Positions 10,230 through 20,937 of a stretch of 64,000 bases of DNA are shown here, piece after piece (within the stretch, counting starts at the first letter, position 1; each line of letters opens with the position of its first letter). The translations under genes were made by a program, and so were the position numbers. The notes under the pieces are model-generated. The model was not told where the DNA came from. It did not search any database and saw nothing but the letters and a program-made list of their open reading frames with translations. This DNA comes from Gammaproteobacteria bacterium (GTDB lineage Bacteria > Pseudomonadota > Gammaproteobacteria > Pseudomonadales > Azotimanducaceae), in the NCBI GenBank assembly GCA_002690865.1, contig NZGG01000009.1, positions 84,725 to 148,724 of the forward strand. Direction: 5' to 3'.

Positions 10230-10328
10230 AATATCAAATGTCGACTTGTCTAGATTAACCTTACAACAATATCAAATAGGCATATGTTTATTCAGTTATA
10301 CTTATCTTTTTCTTAGATAGCGACCAGG

Positions 10329-11342
10329 ATGTCAGTGTTTCCCTTGGGTTCTTTCCGACTTCAATATATATTGGCATCCTTAGCTCCTGCACTTATTGTA
10401 AGTTTCTTTGTCACATTATTTACCATAAATCTCGTACATTCTGTTACCAGAGAAGAAATTCTGCGATCTGCTAACGCACTTGCTAACCAAGTAGCGATCA
10501 TATCAGCTGAACACCTTGTTAATAACGATGCGTTATCCCTGAATATAATGCTACGCCGACTTTGCTTAGAAACCGATTTCGAGATAGCAATGATCTTTGA
10601 TGAGGGGCGCAATGTTATCGCACGAGCTGGTGAATCTAAAGACAGCCATCTCACATTTATTCGCGATATTACCTTCCAAAACTCGATGATCGGGAAACTC
10701 GAAGTCGGATTGAATTTAAACACCTCATTCAGTTTCGAGCTTGTGACAAAAATGATACTTCTATTTTTAATTTCATCCATATGCATGGGGGTTGCCATTT
10801 GGTCTGGTAGCGTTGCAAAGTTCACGCGGTTGAGAAACTTCGATGGGCCGAATCAACAAATAGAGGAAGCTAAAGAGGAGATATGTTACTTGGTCCTGAA
10901 ATTAGAGCCCTTTGCACTCACTCACACGTATAGTGAAGCACTATCTAACCTGTGTAAAACCCATTCGGGTGAGAAGAGGATTCTTGGTAAAAATCTAATC
11001 ATTAGCTTTCGCTCCGGTAATCACGTAGAGAACGGGATTCTTTTTGCATTGCATATCAGAGCTATTAGCGAGTTGCTACCTGAGAAATCAAGCTTTGAGG
11101 GAGGATTAGATGTTGGCAAAGATGCCGAAACCACTCGTAAACAGGCCACGTATCTGGCTGGAATAAGCCAAGGTCAATTTATTATAAGTCACCGAGTACA
11201 AAATTATACTAAAGCCTTCGAAAATCAAAGTTTTGAACTGAAAGCAATACATCACAATCTAATGGAGGAAAATCAGGTGTTTGTTGCAGAGGAAGTAGGC
11301 ACTTTAATCAAAGAGCAAGCCCTAGAAATTCTTAGTCTTTAA
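10329..11342 (+). CDS. SMP/AhpA (YtjB)-like inner-membrane protein
   Basis: 337 residues. A first membrane helix (about 13-34) and a second (about 136-157) bracket a roughly 100-residue periplasmic segment; the remainder is cytoplasmic and lacks recognisable catalytic motifs. This layout and the location beside serB match the SMP (YtjB) family, called AhpA in some pseudomonads. No function can be derived from the sequence; a sensor-like shape is suggestive only. A TATACT hexamer at 10297-10302 could be the -10 site, and an AGG directly before the ATG a weak ribosome-binding site. Its stop overlaps the convergent parC stop by four bases. Confidence 0.75.
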   Translation: MSVFPLGSFRLQYILASLAPALIVSFFVTLFTINLVHSVTREEILRSANALANQVAIISAEHLVNNDALSLNIMLRRLCLETDFEIAMIFDEGRNVIARAGESKDSHLTFIRDITFQNSMIGKLEVGLNLNTSFSFELVTKMILLFLISSICMGVAIWSGSVAKFTRLRNFDGPNQQIEEAKEEICYLVLKLEPFALTHTYSEALSNLCKTHSGEKRILGKNLIISFRSGNHVENGILFALHIRAISELLPEKSSFEGGLDVGKDAETTRKQATYLAGISQGQFIISHRVQNYTKAFENQSFELKAIHHNLMEENQVFVAEEVGTLIKEQALEILSL

Positions 11343-13591
11343 CCCTTGGATAAGGTTTCTACCCCATCAACTTTGTGAAATCCTCTAGGTAGTTTTAAAC
11401 CTCGACGAGCTCGCTCTCCCCGATAGTGCTCCAACTCACCCATCTTTAAATTAAGGGTTCGTTTTCCAGAGCTTACTACCAAAGTATCCTTTTCGGAAAA
11501 AACGATCAAACACGACATTATCTCAACACGCTCTCTAGAACGAGAAGAAGGTATATTTATAATTTTTATACCCTTTCCCCGAGACATTATTGGTAGATCC
11601 TTGAGTGGAAAAATTAGAAGTCGTCCCTCATTAGTAAACGCCGCCACTAATTCTTGATCGATATCTTCTACGGCTAAGGGTTGCATAGATAAGCTTCCCT
11701 TAGGCACAGATATTATAGACTTTCCGGACTTATTCTTCGTAACCATATCTGCCACACTCGTTATAAACCCATATCCAGCGTCGCTCGCTACCAAAACTTT
11801 TTGCTCACGTTCACCGATTATAACTCCAGTGAAACTAGCTTCGTCTGGTGGATTTAATCGACCTGTAAGAGGCTCCCCCTGTCCCCGAGCAGATGGTAGA
11901 GTATGCGAGTCTAAAGAATACGTCCTGCCAAATGAGTCCATAAAAACAGCTTCTTGATTAGATCGACCAGGGGCCGAGGCCAGATATTCATCACCACTTC
12001 GATAGTTAAGATCTCTGGGGTTTGTTTCATGCCCCTTTGCTGCCCGGACCCACCCGTTACTAGAAAGAATAATTAATACTTGTTCCGTGGAAATAAGATC
12101 TTTATCGCTAAACGCAATAGCCTCTTGTCTTTCCACGATAATTGATCGGCGATCATCGCCAAAGGACAACGAATCATTTGAGAGCTCTTGTTTGAGGAGA
12201 GTTGTTAATTTTGACTTGGATTTAATAATTGCTTGAAGGCTCTCGCGCTCAACCTTTAATTCATCTCTCTCACCCAGAATTCGTTGTTCTTCAATTCGAA
12301 CTAGTTGTCGTAACCTTGTATCAAGAATAGCATCAGCTTGAATCTCTGATAGTTTGAACATTGTCGTAATCGCAGCTTTCGGATTCTCTTCCTCTCGCAC
12401 TATACGAATAATTTCATCGAGATTTAGATAAGCGACTAATAGACCGTCTAGGATATGGATACGTGCTAGAATTTTATTAAGACGATGTTCCAGTCGCTTA
12501 ATAACTGTGGCAGAGCGAAACGCCAACCACTCTTTTAGGAGAGGGACAAGAGGACGAACTCTCGGCCGACCATCAATTCCAATCATATTAAAATTAACAC
12601 GATATGATCTTTCTAGGTCAGTTGTAGCAAAAAGATGACTCATTAGCTGATTGGTATTTACCCTATTTGACTTAGGCACTATGACAATTCTAGTTGGATT
12701 TTGATGATCAGATTCGTCTCTTATATCTACAACCATAGGCAACCTTTTAGCATGCATTTGAGCAGCAATTTGCTCAAGAACCTTGGATCCTGAAACCTGA
12801 TGAGGTAATGCGGTAATAATTATCTCACCTGATTCAATGATAAATATCGCTCGCGCTCGAATTGAGCCTCGACCAGTTTCGTAAATATCATTAATAGTAT
12901 CCGCAGAAGCAATAATCTCAGCCCCAGAAGGAAAATCTGGACCTTTTATTAGCTCACATATTTCCCTATTAGTTGAGTTAGGCTTTTCTAAGAGACGAAT
13001 ACAAGCTGACGTGACTTCATTCAAATTATGAGGAAGAATATCCGTTGCCATACCAACCGCAATACCCATTCCACCATTCAACAAGATATTCGGAACACGA
13101 GCCGGAAAATAACTAGGCTCATCAAGGGTGCCATCAAAATTAAGATGCCAGTCAACGGTTTCTTGATCCAATTCGCCTAACAAGACTTCAGCATACTTTG
13201 TTAATTTTGATTCTGTATACCTCTGCGCTGCAAAAGATTTTGGATCATCTGGAGATCCCCAATTACCCTGTCCATCAACTAAAGGATAACGATAATTAAA
13301 CGACTGGGCCATCAACACCATGGCTTCATAACAAGCACTATCGCCATGCGGGTGAAACTTTCCTATGACATCACCTACCGTTCGTGCAGATTTAGAATAT
13401 TTTGCAGAGGCATGAAGCCTAAGCTCTGACATCGCATAGATAATACGCCGTTGCACTGGCTTCAACCCATCACCAATATGAGGGAGTGCTCTATCATTGA
13501 TGACATACATTGCATAGTTGAGCATCGCTGCTTCGGTAAAAGCTTCGACACTAACTGACTCTGCGACATCCGAATTAAGGTTATCAATCAT
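11339..13591 (-). CDS. parC: DNA topoisomerase IV subunit A
   Basis: 750 residues, nearly identical in length to E. coli ParC. The breakage-reunion domain (about 30-480) contains the active-site Tyr in [11 protein letters not shown], and [10 protein letters not shown] spans the quinolone-resistance region (Ser/Asp-Glu type positions; here HGDSACYEA). The C-terminal part is a reduced beta-pinwheel with degenerate repeats, as expected for ParC rather than GyrA (no clear GyrA box). It decatenates daughter chromosomes with ParE. It lies 26 bases downstream of parE, so the two form an operon. Confidence 0.97.
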   Translation of the reverse strand: MIDNLNSDVAESVSVEAFTEAAMLNYAMYVINDRALPHIGDGLKPVQRRIIYAMSELRLHASAKYSKSARTVGDVIGKFHPHGDSACYEAMVLMAQSFNYRYPLVDGQGNWGSPDDPKSFAAQRYTESKLTKYAEVLLGELDQETVDWHLNFDGTLDEPSYFPARVPNILLNGGMGIAVGMATDILPHNLNEVTSACIRLLEKPNSTNREICELIKGPDFPSGAEIIASADTINDIYETGRGSIRARAIFIIESGEIIITALPHQVSGSKVLEQIAAQMHAKRLPMVVDIRDESDHQNPTRIVIVPKSNRVNTNQLMSHLFATTDLERSYRVNFNMIGIDGRPRVRPLVPLLKEWLAFRSATVIKRLEHRLNKILARIHILDGLLVAYLNLDEIIRIVREEENPKAAITTMFKLSEIQADAILDTRLRQLVRIEEQRILGERDELKVERESLQAIIKSKSKLTTLLKQELSNDSLSFGDDRRSIIVERQEAIAFSDKDLISTEQVLIILSSNGWVRAAKGHETNPRDLNYRSGDEYLASAPGRSNQEAVFMDSFGRTYSLDSHTLPSARGQGEPLTGRLNPPDEASFTGVIIGEREQKVLVASDAGYGFITSVADMVTKNKSGKSIISVPKGSLSMQPLAVEDIDQELVAAFTNEGRLLIFPLKDLPIMSRGKGIKIINIPSSRSRERVEIMSCLIVFSEKDTLVVSSGKRTLNLKMGELEHYRGERARRGLKLPRGFHKVDGVETLSKG

Positions 13592-13617
13592 CGCTTTACA
13601 TCTTTACCATAAATGAT

Positions 13618-15519
13618 TCAAACTATTTCCGCTTGGTGTCCCTTTTTTTCTAACCATGACTTACGATCTCCAGCTCTTTTTTTAGCGAACAGCATATCTA
13701 ATAATTCATGTGTAGATTTTAGCTTATCAGGTTTTAGCTGAATCAAGCGCCTGGTATCCTCTGCCATAGTCGTTTCTCTAAGCTGCGAAGGATTCATCTC
13801 ACCCAACCCCTTGAACCGCTGCACTGAAATCTTGCGATTCTTTTTCTCATTCGACAAACTGTCCAAAAACTTTTGTCGATCAACCTCATCTAAAGCATAG
13901 TAAACATCTTTACCAACATCGACACGATACAGAGGAGGCATCGCGACAAATAAATGACCTGTTTCAACTAACAACGGAAAATGCTTTACAAAAAGAGCAA
14001 TCAGTAAACTAGATATATGAAGCCCGTCAGAGTCTGCATCGGCTAGGATGCAGACTTTCCCATAACGCAGCCCCTTTAAATCAATGGATCCTGGATCAAT
14101 CCCCAGTGCAACAGAGATATCGTGCACCTCCTGAGATGCAAGAATCTGGCTAGAATCTATCTCCCAAGTACTAAGAATTTTACCTTTAAGAGGAAGTATT
14201 GCTTGAGTCTCTCTGTCTCTGGCTTGTTTCGCGGATCCACCAGCGGAATCCCCCTCGACCAAGAATAACTCCCCTCGCATGGCCTCCTGACAAGTACAAT
14301 CTGCAAGCTTGCCCGGTAATGCTGGGCCAGAGGTTACTTTTTTCCTAGCAACTTTTTTGCTTTCTTTAAGGCGATTCTGAGCATTATTGATGGCAAGCTC
14401 AGCTATAGCCTCTCCATCAGAAATATGCTGACTAAGCCAAAGACTAAAATTATCCTTGACGATATTAGAAATAAAATTAGCAACCTGACGAGAGTTTAAC
14501 CTCTCTTTCGTTTGTCCGGAAAACTGAGGGTCAACAATTTTAGCCGAAACTACATAGCTACACTTATCCCAAACATCTTCTGCTGAAATTTTTAATCCTC
14601 TCGGCAGAAGATTCCGAAATTCACAGAACTCTCTCAGAGCTTCCAGCAAACCGCTTCGCAAGCCATTTACATGTGTACCACCCTGAATGGTGGGGATAAG
14701 ATTGACATAACTCTCTGTTATCCCATCTCCGCCTCCGGGCAACCATTGAATAGCCCAATCGACCCCTTCGTTTATTCCCGAAGACGAACCAATAAAAGGA
14801 TTCTTTGGTAAAAGTTCGAACCCATCTAACTCAGAAAGCAAATAGTCAGAAAGACCATCTTCATAATACCAATTAAACTGTTCCTCTTTTTTATTCGCAG
14901 TAGTTTCATCAGTAAACGAAACCCTCAATCCTGGACACAAGACAGCCTTTGCTCGCAGCATGTGCTTCAAACGAGGAACTGAGAACTTTGGCGAATCAAA
15001 ATATTGCGGATCAGGCTTGAAATCGATTAATGTACCTGTATTCCTTTTTCCAACTTTATCTTTAACAGTTAGACTCTGTGACTTTTTCCCTCCCTTGAAA
15101 GCCATATGGTGCAGATTGCCATCACGCTTAACAAATACTTCCAGGGATTCCGATAACGCATTGACTACCGACACACCAACGCCGTGGAGGCCACCAGAGA
15201 ATTTATAGTTCTCACTATTAAACTTAGCTCCAGAATGTAATTTCGTCAGGATAAGCTCAACACCAGACACTTTCTCTTTCTTATGGAGATCAACAGGCAT
15301 ACCGCGACCGTCATCATTTACTGACATAGATCCATTTTTTCTTAGGACTACACGGATCTCAGTAGCAAACCCCGCTAATGCTTCGTCTACAGAATTATCA
15401 ATAATCTCTTGAGCAAGATGATTTGGCCTCGCGGTATCAGTGTACATGCCTGGCCGCTTCCTTACAGGATCTAGCCCTTCTAGTACCTCAATCGAATCTG
15501 CTTTATACAGGCTGGCCAT
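13618..15519 (-). CDS. parE: DNA topoisomerase IV subunit B
   Basis: 633 residues. A GHKL ATPase domain opens the protein (EIIDNSVDEAL with the Mg-binding Asn, DDGRGMPVD, GGLHGVGVSVVNALS), followed by the transducer and a TOPRIM domain (LVEGDSAGGSAK and DADSDGLHI). The C-terminus is short, as in ParE of gammaproteobacteria, without the GyrB insert. Together with ParC it forms topoisomerase IV. The upstream 108 bases carry a likely -10 hexamer. Genes cpdA and yqiA, which separate yqiB from parE in E. coli, are absent. Confidence 0.97.
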   Translation of the reverse strand: MASLYKADSIEVLEGLDPVRKRPGMYTDTARPNHLAQEIIDNSVDEALAGFATEIRVVLRKNGSMSVNDDGRGMPVDLHKKEKVSGVELILTKLHSGAKFNSENYKFSGGLHGVGVSVVNALSESLEVFVKRDGNLHHMAFKGGKKSQSLTVKDKVGKRNTGTLIDFKPDPQYFDSPKFSVPRLKHMLRAKAVLCPGLRVSFTDETTANKKEEQFNWYYEDGLSDYLLSELDGFELLPKNPFIGSSSGINEGVDWAIQWLPGGGDGITESYVNLIPTIQGGTHVNGLRSGLLEALREFCEFRNLLPRGLKISAEDVWDKCSYVVSAKIVDPQFSGQTKERLNSRQVANFISNIVKDNFSLWLSQHISDGEAIAELAINNAQNRLKESKKVARKKVTSGPALPGKLADCTCQEAMRGELFLVEGDSAGGSAKQARDRETQAILPLKGKILSTWEIDSSQILASQEVHDISVALGIDPGSIDLKGLRYGKVCILADADSDGLHISSLLIALFVKHFPLLVETGHLFVAMPPLYRVDVGKDVYYALDEVDRQKFLDSLSNEKKNRKISVQRFKGLGEMNPSQLRETTMAEDTRRLIQLKPDKLKSTHELLDMLFAKKRAGDRKSWLEKKGHQAEIV

Positions 15520-15594
15520 TTATAACCCAACAAAATAATTTTTATCAAATAAATTAAAACAACAAGAAAAATTCATCGTCTAGTTGGGAAGAAA

Positions 15595-15600
15595 ATTATA
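15595..15600 (-). promoter_or_regulatory. possible -10 site upstream of parE-parC
   Basis: On the minus strand this reads TATAAT about 75 bases before the parE ATG, inside the AT-rich yqiB-parE gap. No convincing -35 hexamer stands 16-18 bases upstream, so this is a weak prediction based on one hexamer. Confidence 0.3.
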
Positions 15601-15627
15601 ACTCGAGAAACCTCATTCCCCTAGTTT

Positions 15628-16083
15628 TTAGGGTAGCCAAGAATAAGTCTTATCCAAAGAATACCCATGTCGTAAACAAAAAGTTAACAGTTCTCCAAGA
15701 AAACGGTTGATCTGAGACTTTTCGTCAGGTTGATACATTTCTGGATTATCAATTGGGTAACGATATCTAAGATTTCGGTGCCTTTCAAAGCTTACAACTT
15801 CTGCTGTACAAAGATCGTGATATACGCGAACTTCGAGACGAGGCCACTTTAACAAAGACGTTTCCATTTCACATTCTACTCTTATTGATAACATGGTAGT
15901 GTAAGGACACCATTCTGAAATTGATATCGTCACGAGAGAGCCATCCTCAGTGGTGCCTTGGACACCAAATTCCATACAATTAGCGTCTCGAAGATTCGGA
16001 AACAAACGATGAAGGCGAAAATAATTAGCGTCGCATTCTGCCATATCCGATATCAGGTTAGGAACATACCTAAGTTTTTTCAT
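15628..16083 (-). CDS. yqiB: DUF1249 family protein (YqiB-like)
   Basis: 151 residues, cytoplasmic in composition. The segments YHDLCTAEVVSFERHR and PIDNPEMYQPDEKSQINRFLGELL are those I associate with DUF1249/YqiB. The family's biochemical role is not known; in E. coli yqiB lies in the parE cluster, and here it again precedes parE. The 108-base gap to parE suggests parE has its own promoter. The 168 bases upstream (16084-16251) hold a short tandem repeat and otherwise nothing I recognise. Confidence 0.85.
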   Translation of the reverse strand: MKKLRYVPNLISDMAECDANYFRLHRLFPNLRDANCMEFGVQGTTEDGSLVTISISEWCPYTTMLSIRVECEMETSLLKWPRLEVRVYHDLCTAEVVSFERHRNLRYRYPIDNPEMYQPDEKSQINRFLGELLTFCLRHGYSLDKTYSWLP

Positions 16084-16133
16084 TTAAAGCGGTCTTGATT
16101 CCATCAAATTAACGTAACGCACAATCTTCTATC

Positions 16134-16153
16134 TAGAACCCACTAGAACCCAC
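16134..16153. repeat. two-copy 10-bp tandem repeat
   Basis: The sequence TAGAACCCAC occurs twice back to back in the yqiB-waaA gap. It could be an operator or a chance duplication; nothing else supports a function. Confidence 0.4.
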
Positions 16154-16251
16154 GAAAAGCATGATAATAAAAATATAAGAAAACTTGCAATTCATTACTC
16201 TACTTCGTTCCAGCCGAACCCCAATAAAGAGGTTGTTTATGCACAAGTCCT

Positions 16252-17511
16252 TCATTTTAGTTGCGCTAAGATTAGCCGTTCAACCCTCTCTATGGCACCT
16301 TGATTACGTTCATAAACAGCCGTTGCCCTGCGTACCATTAACGACCGCCTATCAATATTTTTCAAAAGTAAATGCAGCGTATTTATAAGTTCTTCTAAGT
16401 CAGAAACAGTAATAATTGCATCTTTTTCAATAAAGTCTTCCAGCAATTCTTCAACGTTATCTAGATGGGGTCCCATTATTACCGGTAAATTAGCAGTGAC
16501 TGCTTCTATGAAATTATGGCCACCAACGGGGACAAAACTTCCCCCGATAACGGCAATTTCACAAGCACCATAGAAATAACTTAACTCACCCATACTGTCC
16601 AAGATAAAAATATCTGTACTTGCATCACATGGTCTTCCAGTGCTGCGCCGGTTAACTACCATTCCCTGTCTTTTTACCACAGCCTCAACTTCCTCAACTC
16701 TAGAGACATGGCGCGGAGCAATTACTAACATAAGGTCAAGCCATTCTGATTTTAGTTCCTCGAAAGCTTTAACCAATAATTGCTCCTCACCGGCATGGGT
16801 ACTGGAGGCAATAATTTTTCTCTTAGGCCCAAGAATTTGAATGGCAGACTTTAATCTGTGATGATTTTTGGATTGGTGGATAGAGTTAAATTTGATGCTA
16901 CCCGCTACATACAACTTAGAATTTTCAAGACCCAAGTCAACGAAACGTTTACCATGAGCGGGCTTTTGTACTGCAACAATATCTAATTTTTTTAGCATCT
17001 GAGATGCAAAGTTACCTATGAACCTATAAGACTTCGCAGATCTCTCGGATAGCCTAGCATTCACCGATAAAATCTTTGTTCCACGAGCATGAGCATAGTG
17101 GATCATGTTAGGCCATAATTCTGTGTCAACTATTACAAGCACCTGGGGACGTATACGAAAAAGAAAACGTTTCATAGCACCCGAGAAGTCATAGGGGGCA
17201 TAATAATTCTCCACCCGAGCGCCCAAAAGGGCGTCGCAGCGCTCCCGGCCAGTAGGGGTCATATTGGTCATCACAATTTCGCAATGCTTTTCTAGCAACC
17301 GATTGACCAATGGTACAACCGCGATAGTTTCGCCGGCAGACACAGCATGAACCCAAATAATAGGCTTTAGAGAAACCTTCCTTGGTACAAACCCCAATCT
17401 CTGAAATGGATTCTCCCTATAAGCAGGCTCCTTTAAAGACCTCCATAACAAACGTATAAAGACAAGTGGTAGTAATAAATAAAATAATAAATCATAAAAA
17501 ATTCGTGACAT
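16252..17511 (-). CDS. waaA: 3-deoxy-D-manno-octulosonic acid (Kdo) transferase
   Basis: 419 residues. An N-terminal hydrophobic anchor (about 5-22) precedes a GT30/GT-B fold. The family signature region WVHAVSAGETIAVVPLV contains the catalytic Glu, and GGHNFIEAV in the C-terminal half is the donor-binding loop of WaaA. It adds Kdo from CMP-Kdo to the lipid A precursor at the cytoplasmic face of the inner membrane. The order waaA, two oxidoreductases, hldE is shared with Pseudomonas as I remember it. It is divergent from the FAD oxidoreductase. Confidence 0.96.
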   Translation of the reverse strand: MSRIFYDLLFYLLLPLVFIRLLWRSLKEPAYRENPFQRLGFVPRKVSLKPIIWVHAVSAGETIAVVPLVNRLLEKHCEIVMTNMTPTGRERCDALLGARVENYYAPYDFSGAMKRFLFRIRPQVLVIVDTELWPNMIHYAHARGTKILSVNARLSERSAKSYRFIGNFASQMLKKLDIVAVQKPAHGKRFVDLGLENSKLYVAGSIKFNSIHQSKNHHRLKSAIQILGPKRKIIASSTHAGEEQLLVKAFEELKSEWLDLMLVIAPRHVSRVEEVEAVVKRQGMVVNRRSTGRPCDASTDIFILDSMGELSYFYGACEIAVIGGSFVPVGGHNFIEAVTANLPVIMGPHLDNVEELLEDFIEKDAIITVSDLEELINTLHLLLKNIDRRSLMVRRATAVYERNQGAIERVERLILAQLK

Positions 17512-17573
17512 ACAAGTAACCGAGACAAGAGTCCTATGCTGTTATACTAGTACTTTTGACAACTATACACTTC

Positions 17574-18731
17574 ATGATTAAAACTGACATTGCTATTGTT
17601 GGCGGTGGTATAACAGGATTGTGGCTACACAGTCTGCTAAAAGCCCGTGGCTATCAGGCTCTTTTATTTGAAAAAAGCAGACTTGGGTCAGGCCAAACGT
17701 TGGCATCACAAGGAATGATACACGGGGGTCTAAAATATAATCTCGATGGCGTGACAGGATCTGCATCAGAAACTATCTCGTCGATGCCGGACATCTGGAG
17801 AGCATGTCTCTCCGGGGAAAGCGACGTTGATCTGAGTGATGTAGGTTGTGTCGCGTGGCAATATCATATTTTTTCTGACGGCAGGTTTGGTAATAAATTA
17901 TCAGCTTTTCTTGGGAGTCGTGCTCTACGAGGCGGTCCAAGAATGCTTTCACGAAGAGAATTGCCTCCCCCCTTCAACAATGATGAGTTCAAGGGTGTCG
18001 TTTATGAAATACCAGATTTGGTTCTGGATACACCGTCACTGATACAAACGTTGGCTAAGACAGATCGGAACGATTTGATTGAGGCAAAGGCGTCACCCAT
18101 ACCGCAAGAAGGGCCTGGAATAAATAGCCTAATCCTAGAAGACGGAACGAAGATTAAGGCAAAATATTTCATTTTTGCGGCGGGTATCGGTAACGAAGAA
18201 CTAATAGCCGAAAGCAATATTTCAGTAGCCACCCAAAGACGAGGACTTCACCAGGTTCTAGTAAAAGGTACATTACCATTTCTAAATGGTCACGCCGTCA
18301 GTCTTCGATCGAAGGATAAACCACGATTCACAGTCACATCCTACAGGATGAATTCGAAAACTACTTGGTATCTCGGAGGAGACCTGGCGGAAACAGGCGT
18401 CGAGCGAGGATCAAAAGATCAAATCGACTTCACAAAGCAGGAGCTTAACCAGTTTTTACCATCGATTGATATAGAAACTTGCGAAATTACCACACTCCGC
18501 ATTGAGCGAGCTGAACCTCGGGACCGAAATAAGCTTAGACCGGACCGACCCTCGTGTGTGCGAGATGGAAATGTAATCGTTTGCTGGCCTATCAAACTTA
18601 CATTAGTGCCATTACTAGCGGAAAAAGTATTAGCGCAAATCACGCTTAGTTCTCCAAATAGCGGTGCAAGCGATACTTCTATGTTGAAAAAAGCACAAGT
18701 TGGAGCTTATCCCTGGGATAATTTACTGTGA
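17574..18731 (+). CDS. FAD-dependent oxidoreductase (DAO family)
   Basis: 385 residues from the ATG at 17574. I prefer it to the TTG at 17556 used in the ORF track because the dinucleotide fold (IAIVGGGITGLWL) then begins five residues in, as usual for this family. A DAO-type fold continues with SGQTLASQGMIHGGLKY and FIFAAGIGNEEL. The substrate is unknown. The gene is coupled to the aldo/keto reductase by a four-base overlap (GTGA), and the same pair stands beside waaA in Pseudomonas, so a conserved but uncharacterised joint role is plausible. A TATACT hexamer at 17543-17548 may be the promoter. Confidence 0.85.
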   Translation: MIKTDIAIVGGGITGLWLHSLLKARGYQALLFEKSRLGSGQTLASQGMIHGGLKYNLDGVTGSASETISSMPDIWRACLSGESDVDLSDVGCVAWQYHIFSDGRFGNKLSAFLGSRALRGGPRMLSRRELPPPFNNDEFKGVVYEIPDLVLDTPSLIQTLAKTDRNDLIEAKASPIPQEGPGINSLILEDGTKIKAKYFIFAAGIGNEELIAESNISVATQRRGLHQVLVKGTLPFLNGHAVSLRSKDKPRFTVTSYRMNSKTTWYLGGDLAETGVERGSKDQIDFTKQELNQFLPSIDIETCEITTLRIERAEPRDRNKLRPDRPSCVRDGNVIVCWPIKLTLVPLLAEKVLAQITLSSPNSGASDTSMLKKAQVGAYPWDNLL

Positions 18732-19489
18732 AACATTTTTCAGCAGATGACATGCGGCAAATCGGGGAAATTAACATCTCACCAATTGGTCTTGGCACAG
18801 TGAAATTCGGCCGTAATACAAATGTAAAGTATCCTCACCCTTTCGATCTTCCATCATTAAAAGATCTAAGAGTATTCTTGGACTTAGCTCATGCTCTTGG
18901 GGTCAATTTTCTTGATACTGCTCCAGCTTATGGCGAAAGCGAGAATCGATTAGGCCAACTAATAGCTAAGCAGAGACATGATTGGATTATTTCCACTAAA
19001 GTGGGTGAAGATTATCAAGGAAGTTCAGTTTTTAATTTCTCTTCTAAACATACTCGTCTTAGCATAGAAAAGAGCATGAAAAAACTGCGTACAGAATATC
19101 TGGATATTGTATTTATTCACTGTAATGATAATGATTTAGAAAATCTACGATCTACAGACGTGATTAGCTCGCTCAGAGCCATGCAAGAAAAGGGTTATGT
19201 TCGCTATATAGGGGCATCAACAAAGACCTTAGCCGGAGGGTCTTATGCAATAGATAACACTGACCTAGTAATGGTTTCCAACACATCCAGCCAATTGCCC
19301 ATACTAGAAAAAGCCCACACAAAAAAAAAGCCAACTATAATTAAAAAGCCGCTTCAGAGCGGATTTTCCACCAATATTCACTCTAGCATTAAAAAGGCGC
19401 TTGCTCATCCGTCAGTCGCCAGCATAATCGTTGGCAGTATCAACAAGGCGCACCTCAGAGCTAATATTAAATATGCTACATCTCTCTGA
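18728..19489 (+). CDS. aldo/keto reductase family protein
   Basis: 253 residues, GTG start overlapping the upstream stop. The catalytic tetrad is readable: Asp and Tyr in FLDTAPAYGESE, Lys in ISTKVG, His in VFIHCN. The C-terminal portion is short for the family (usually about 280-330 residues), and the NADP phosphate-binding tail reduces to a region ending SIIVGSINKAHL. The substrate cannot be told. It overlaps hldE tail to tail by 14 bases. Confidence 0.85.
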   Translation: MKHFSADDMRQIGEINISPIGLGTVKFGRNTNVKYPHPFDLPSLKDLRVFLDLAHALGVNFLDTAPAYGESENRLGQLIAKQRHDWIISTKVGEDYQGSSVFNFSSKHTRLSIEKSMKKLRTEYLDIVFIHCNDNDLENLRSTDVISSLRAMQEKGYVRYIGASTKTLAGGSYAIDNTDLVMVSNTSSQLPILEKAHTKKKPTIIKKPLQSGFSTNIHSSIKKALAHPSVASIIVGSINKAHLRANIKYATSL

Positions 19490-20891
19490 TTTTTTCTACC
19501 AACGCACTCGTAGAACAATCCTCAACGAGCGATACAACTCGAACCTCACCATTATATGCTCTCACAATCCCCCCCCCAACAACTTGGTCTACAGAGTAGT
19601 CTCCTCCTTTCACCAATATATCCGGCTTTAGTAACCTTATTAACTCTTCAGGAGTATCTTCATCAAATGACACCACCCAATCGACATCTGCTAGTCCTGC
19701 TAAAGTAGTCATTCGATGATCAAGTGTTACGAGCGGCCGACCATCACCTTTTTGCCGAGCCACTGAATGATCGCTATTAACTGCAACAACAAGACGATCA
19801 CCAAGACTTCTCGCCTCTTTTAAATAATTCACATGGCCGGCATGTAATAAATCGAAACATCCGTTAGTCATGACTATTTTTTCACGCTGAAGTTTAGCTT
19901 CGTTAACAACTTTTAATAGTTGTTCTCGGGACATTTTTCCTTTATCAAAGTCTAAATGACCAGCTACTTCTTGTCGCAGTTCAGGACCGCTCACACTTGT
20001 AATTCCAAAATGTCCTACAACCAGACCTGCTGCTATGTTAGCTAAGCCCACTGCGTCAGTTAAAGTATTTCCTGCTCCCAGTGCAGAGCAGACAGTAGCA
20101 ATCACTGTATCTCCTGCTCCAGACACATCATATACTTCCCTAGTCCTTGCAGGATAATGCGTCACACTGCCAGTTTTTTCTAATAAAGTCATACCTTCTG
20201 AAGATCTCGTCACTAAAATTGCATCTACCGATATGTCATTCATTAACTGTTGGCATCGCTTCGTCATCTCCAACTCTGTATCCCACTGTCCAATCGCATA
20301 AGACAATTCAAGGATATTTGGTTTTATAATTGTTGCACCCTGATACTCTTTAAAATTTTTGAATTTCGGATCTACCATAACCGGCTTTTTATAAGCTCGT
20401 GCTTGAGCTATGAGATGCTGTGGATCCGTAATCACGCCTTTATCATAGTCAGACAAAAGTAAGTTGTTCGCTTGAGACATACTCTCATCTAAAAGAGTTC
20501 GTAAAACTTTTTCATCCATCGGTTCGTATAATTCGAAATCCGCACGGAGAAGCTGCTGATTACGGCTTACAATACGTAACTTAGTCGTAGTCCTGTAACC
20601 GGGTTGCTTATGCAAGCGACATGATATTCCCGCACTATCGAGTTTCTCTATCAGCACTTCACCCGACTCATCAGAGCCTACCATCCCTATTATTGCTACT
20701 TTAGCTCCTAAGGAAGCGACGTTAAGAGCCACATTAGCTGCAGCCCCAGGCCGATCTTCTATATCCTTTACACCAACTATTGGAATTGGCGCCTCAGCCG
20801 AAACTCTTTCCGTAATACCGTGCCAATATCTATCCAGCATCAAATCGCCAATGACGAGGACTGACGCATTATCGAATCGAGGTAATTTCAT
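19476..20891 (-). CDS. hldE: bifunctional D-beta-D-heptose 7-phosphate kinase / 1-phosphate adenylyltransferase
   Basis: 471 residues. The N-terminal ribokinase-type domain (about 1-315) includes DRYWHGITERVSAEAPIP and the DVSGAGDTVIA signature with the catalytic Asp. The C-terminal nucleotidyltransferase domain (about 335-470) begins with MTNGCFDLLHAGHVNYL (HxGH). It supplies ADP-heptose for WaaC and WaaF, both encoded 10 kb away in the same region. Monocistronic and divergent from the acyltransferase gene, with a 46-base gap. Confidence 0.97.
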   Translation of the reverse strand: MKLPRFDNASVLVIGDLMLDRYWHGITERVSAEAPIPIVGVKDIEDRPGAAANVALNVASLGAKVAIIGMVGSDESGEVLIEKLDSAGISCRLHKQPGYRTTTKLRIVSRNQQLLRADFELYEPMDEKVLRTLLDESMSQANNLLLSDYDKGVITDPQHLIAQARAYKKPVMVDPKFKNFKEYQGATIIKPNILELSYAIGQWDTELEMTKRCQQLMNDISVDAILVTRSSEGMTLLEKTGSVTHYPARTREVYDVSGAGDTVIATVCSALGAGNTLTDAVGLANIAAGLVVGHFGITSVSGPELRQEVAGHLDFDKGKMSREQLLKVVNEAKLQREKIVMTNGCFDLLHAGHVNYLKEARSLGDRLVVAVNSDHSVARQKGDGRPLVTLDHRMTTLAGLADVDWVVSFDEDTPEELIRLLKPDILVKGGDYSVDQVVGGGIVRAYNGEVRVVSLVEDCSTSALVEKIREM

Positions 20892-20937
20892 TAGAAAAAT
20901 CTCTCTTTATGCAGTCTAATCATATCATAGTGATTAA

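Noticed and set aside
10361-10825. 154-residue minus-strand ORF
   Set aside because: Antisense to the SMP-like gene, composition reflects its complement; shadow frame.
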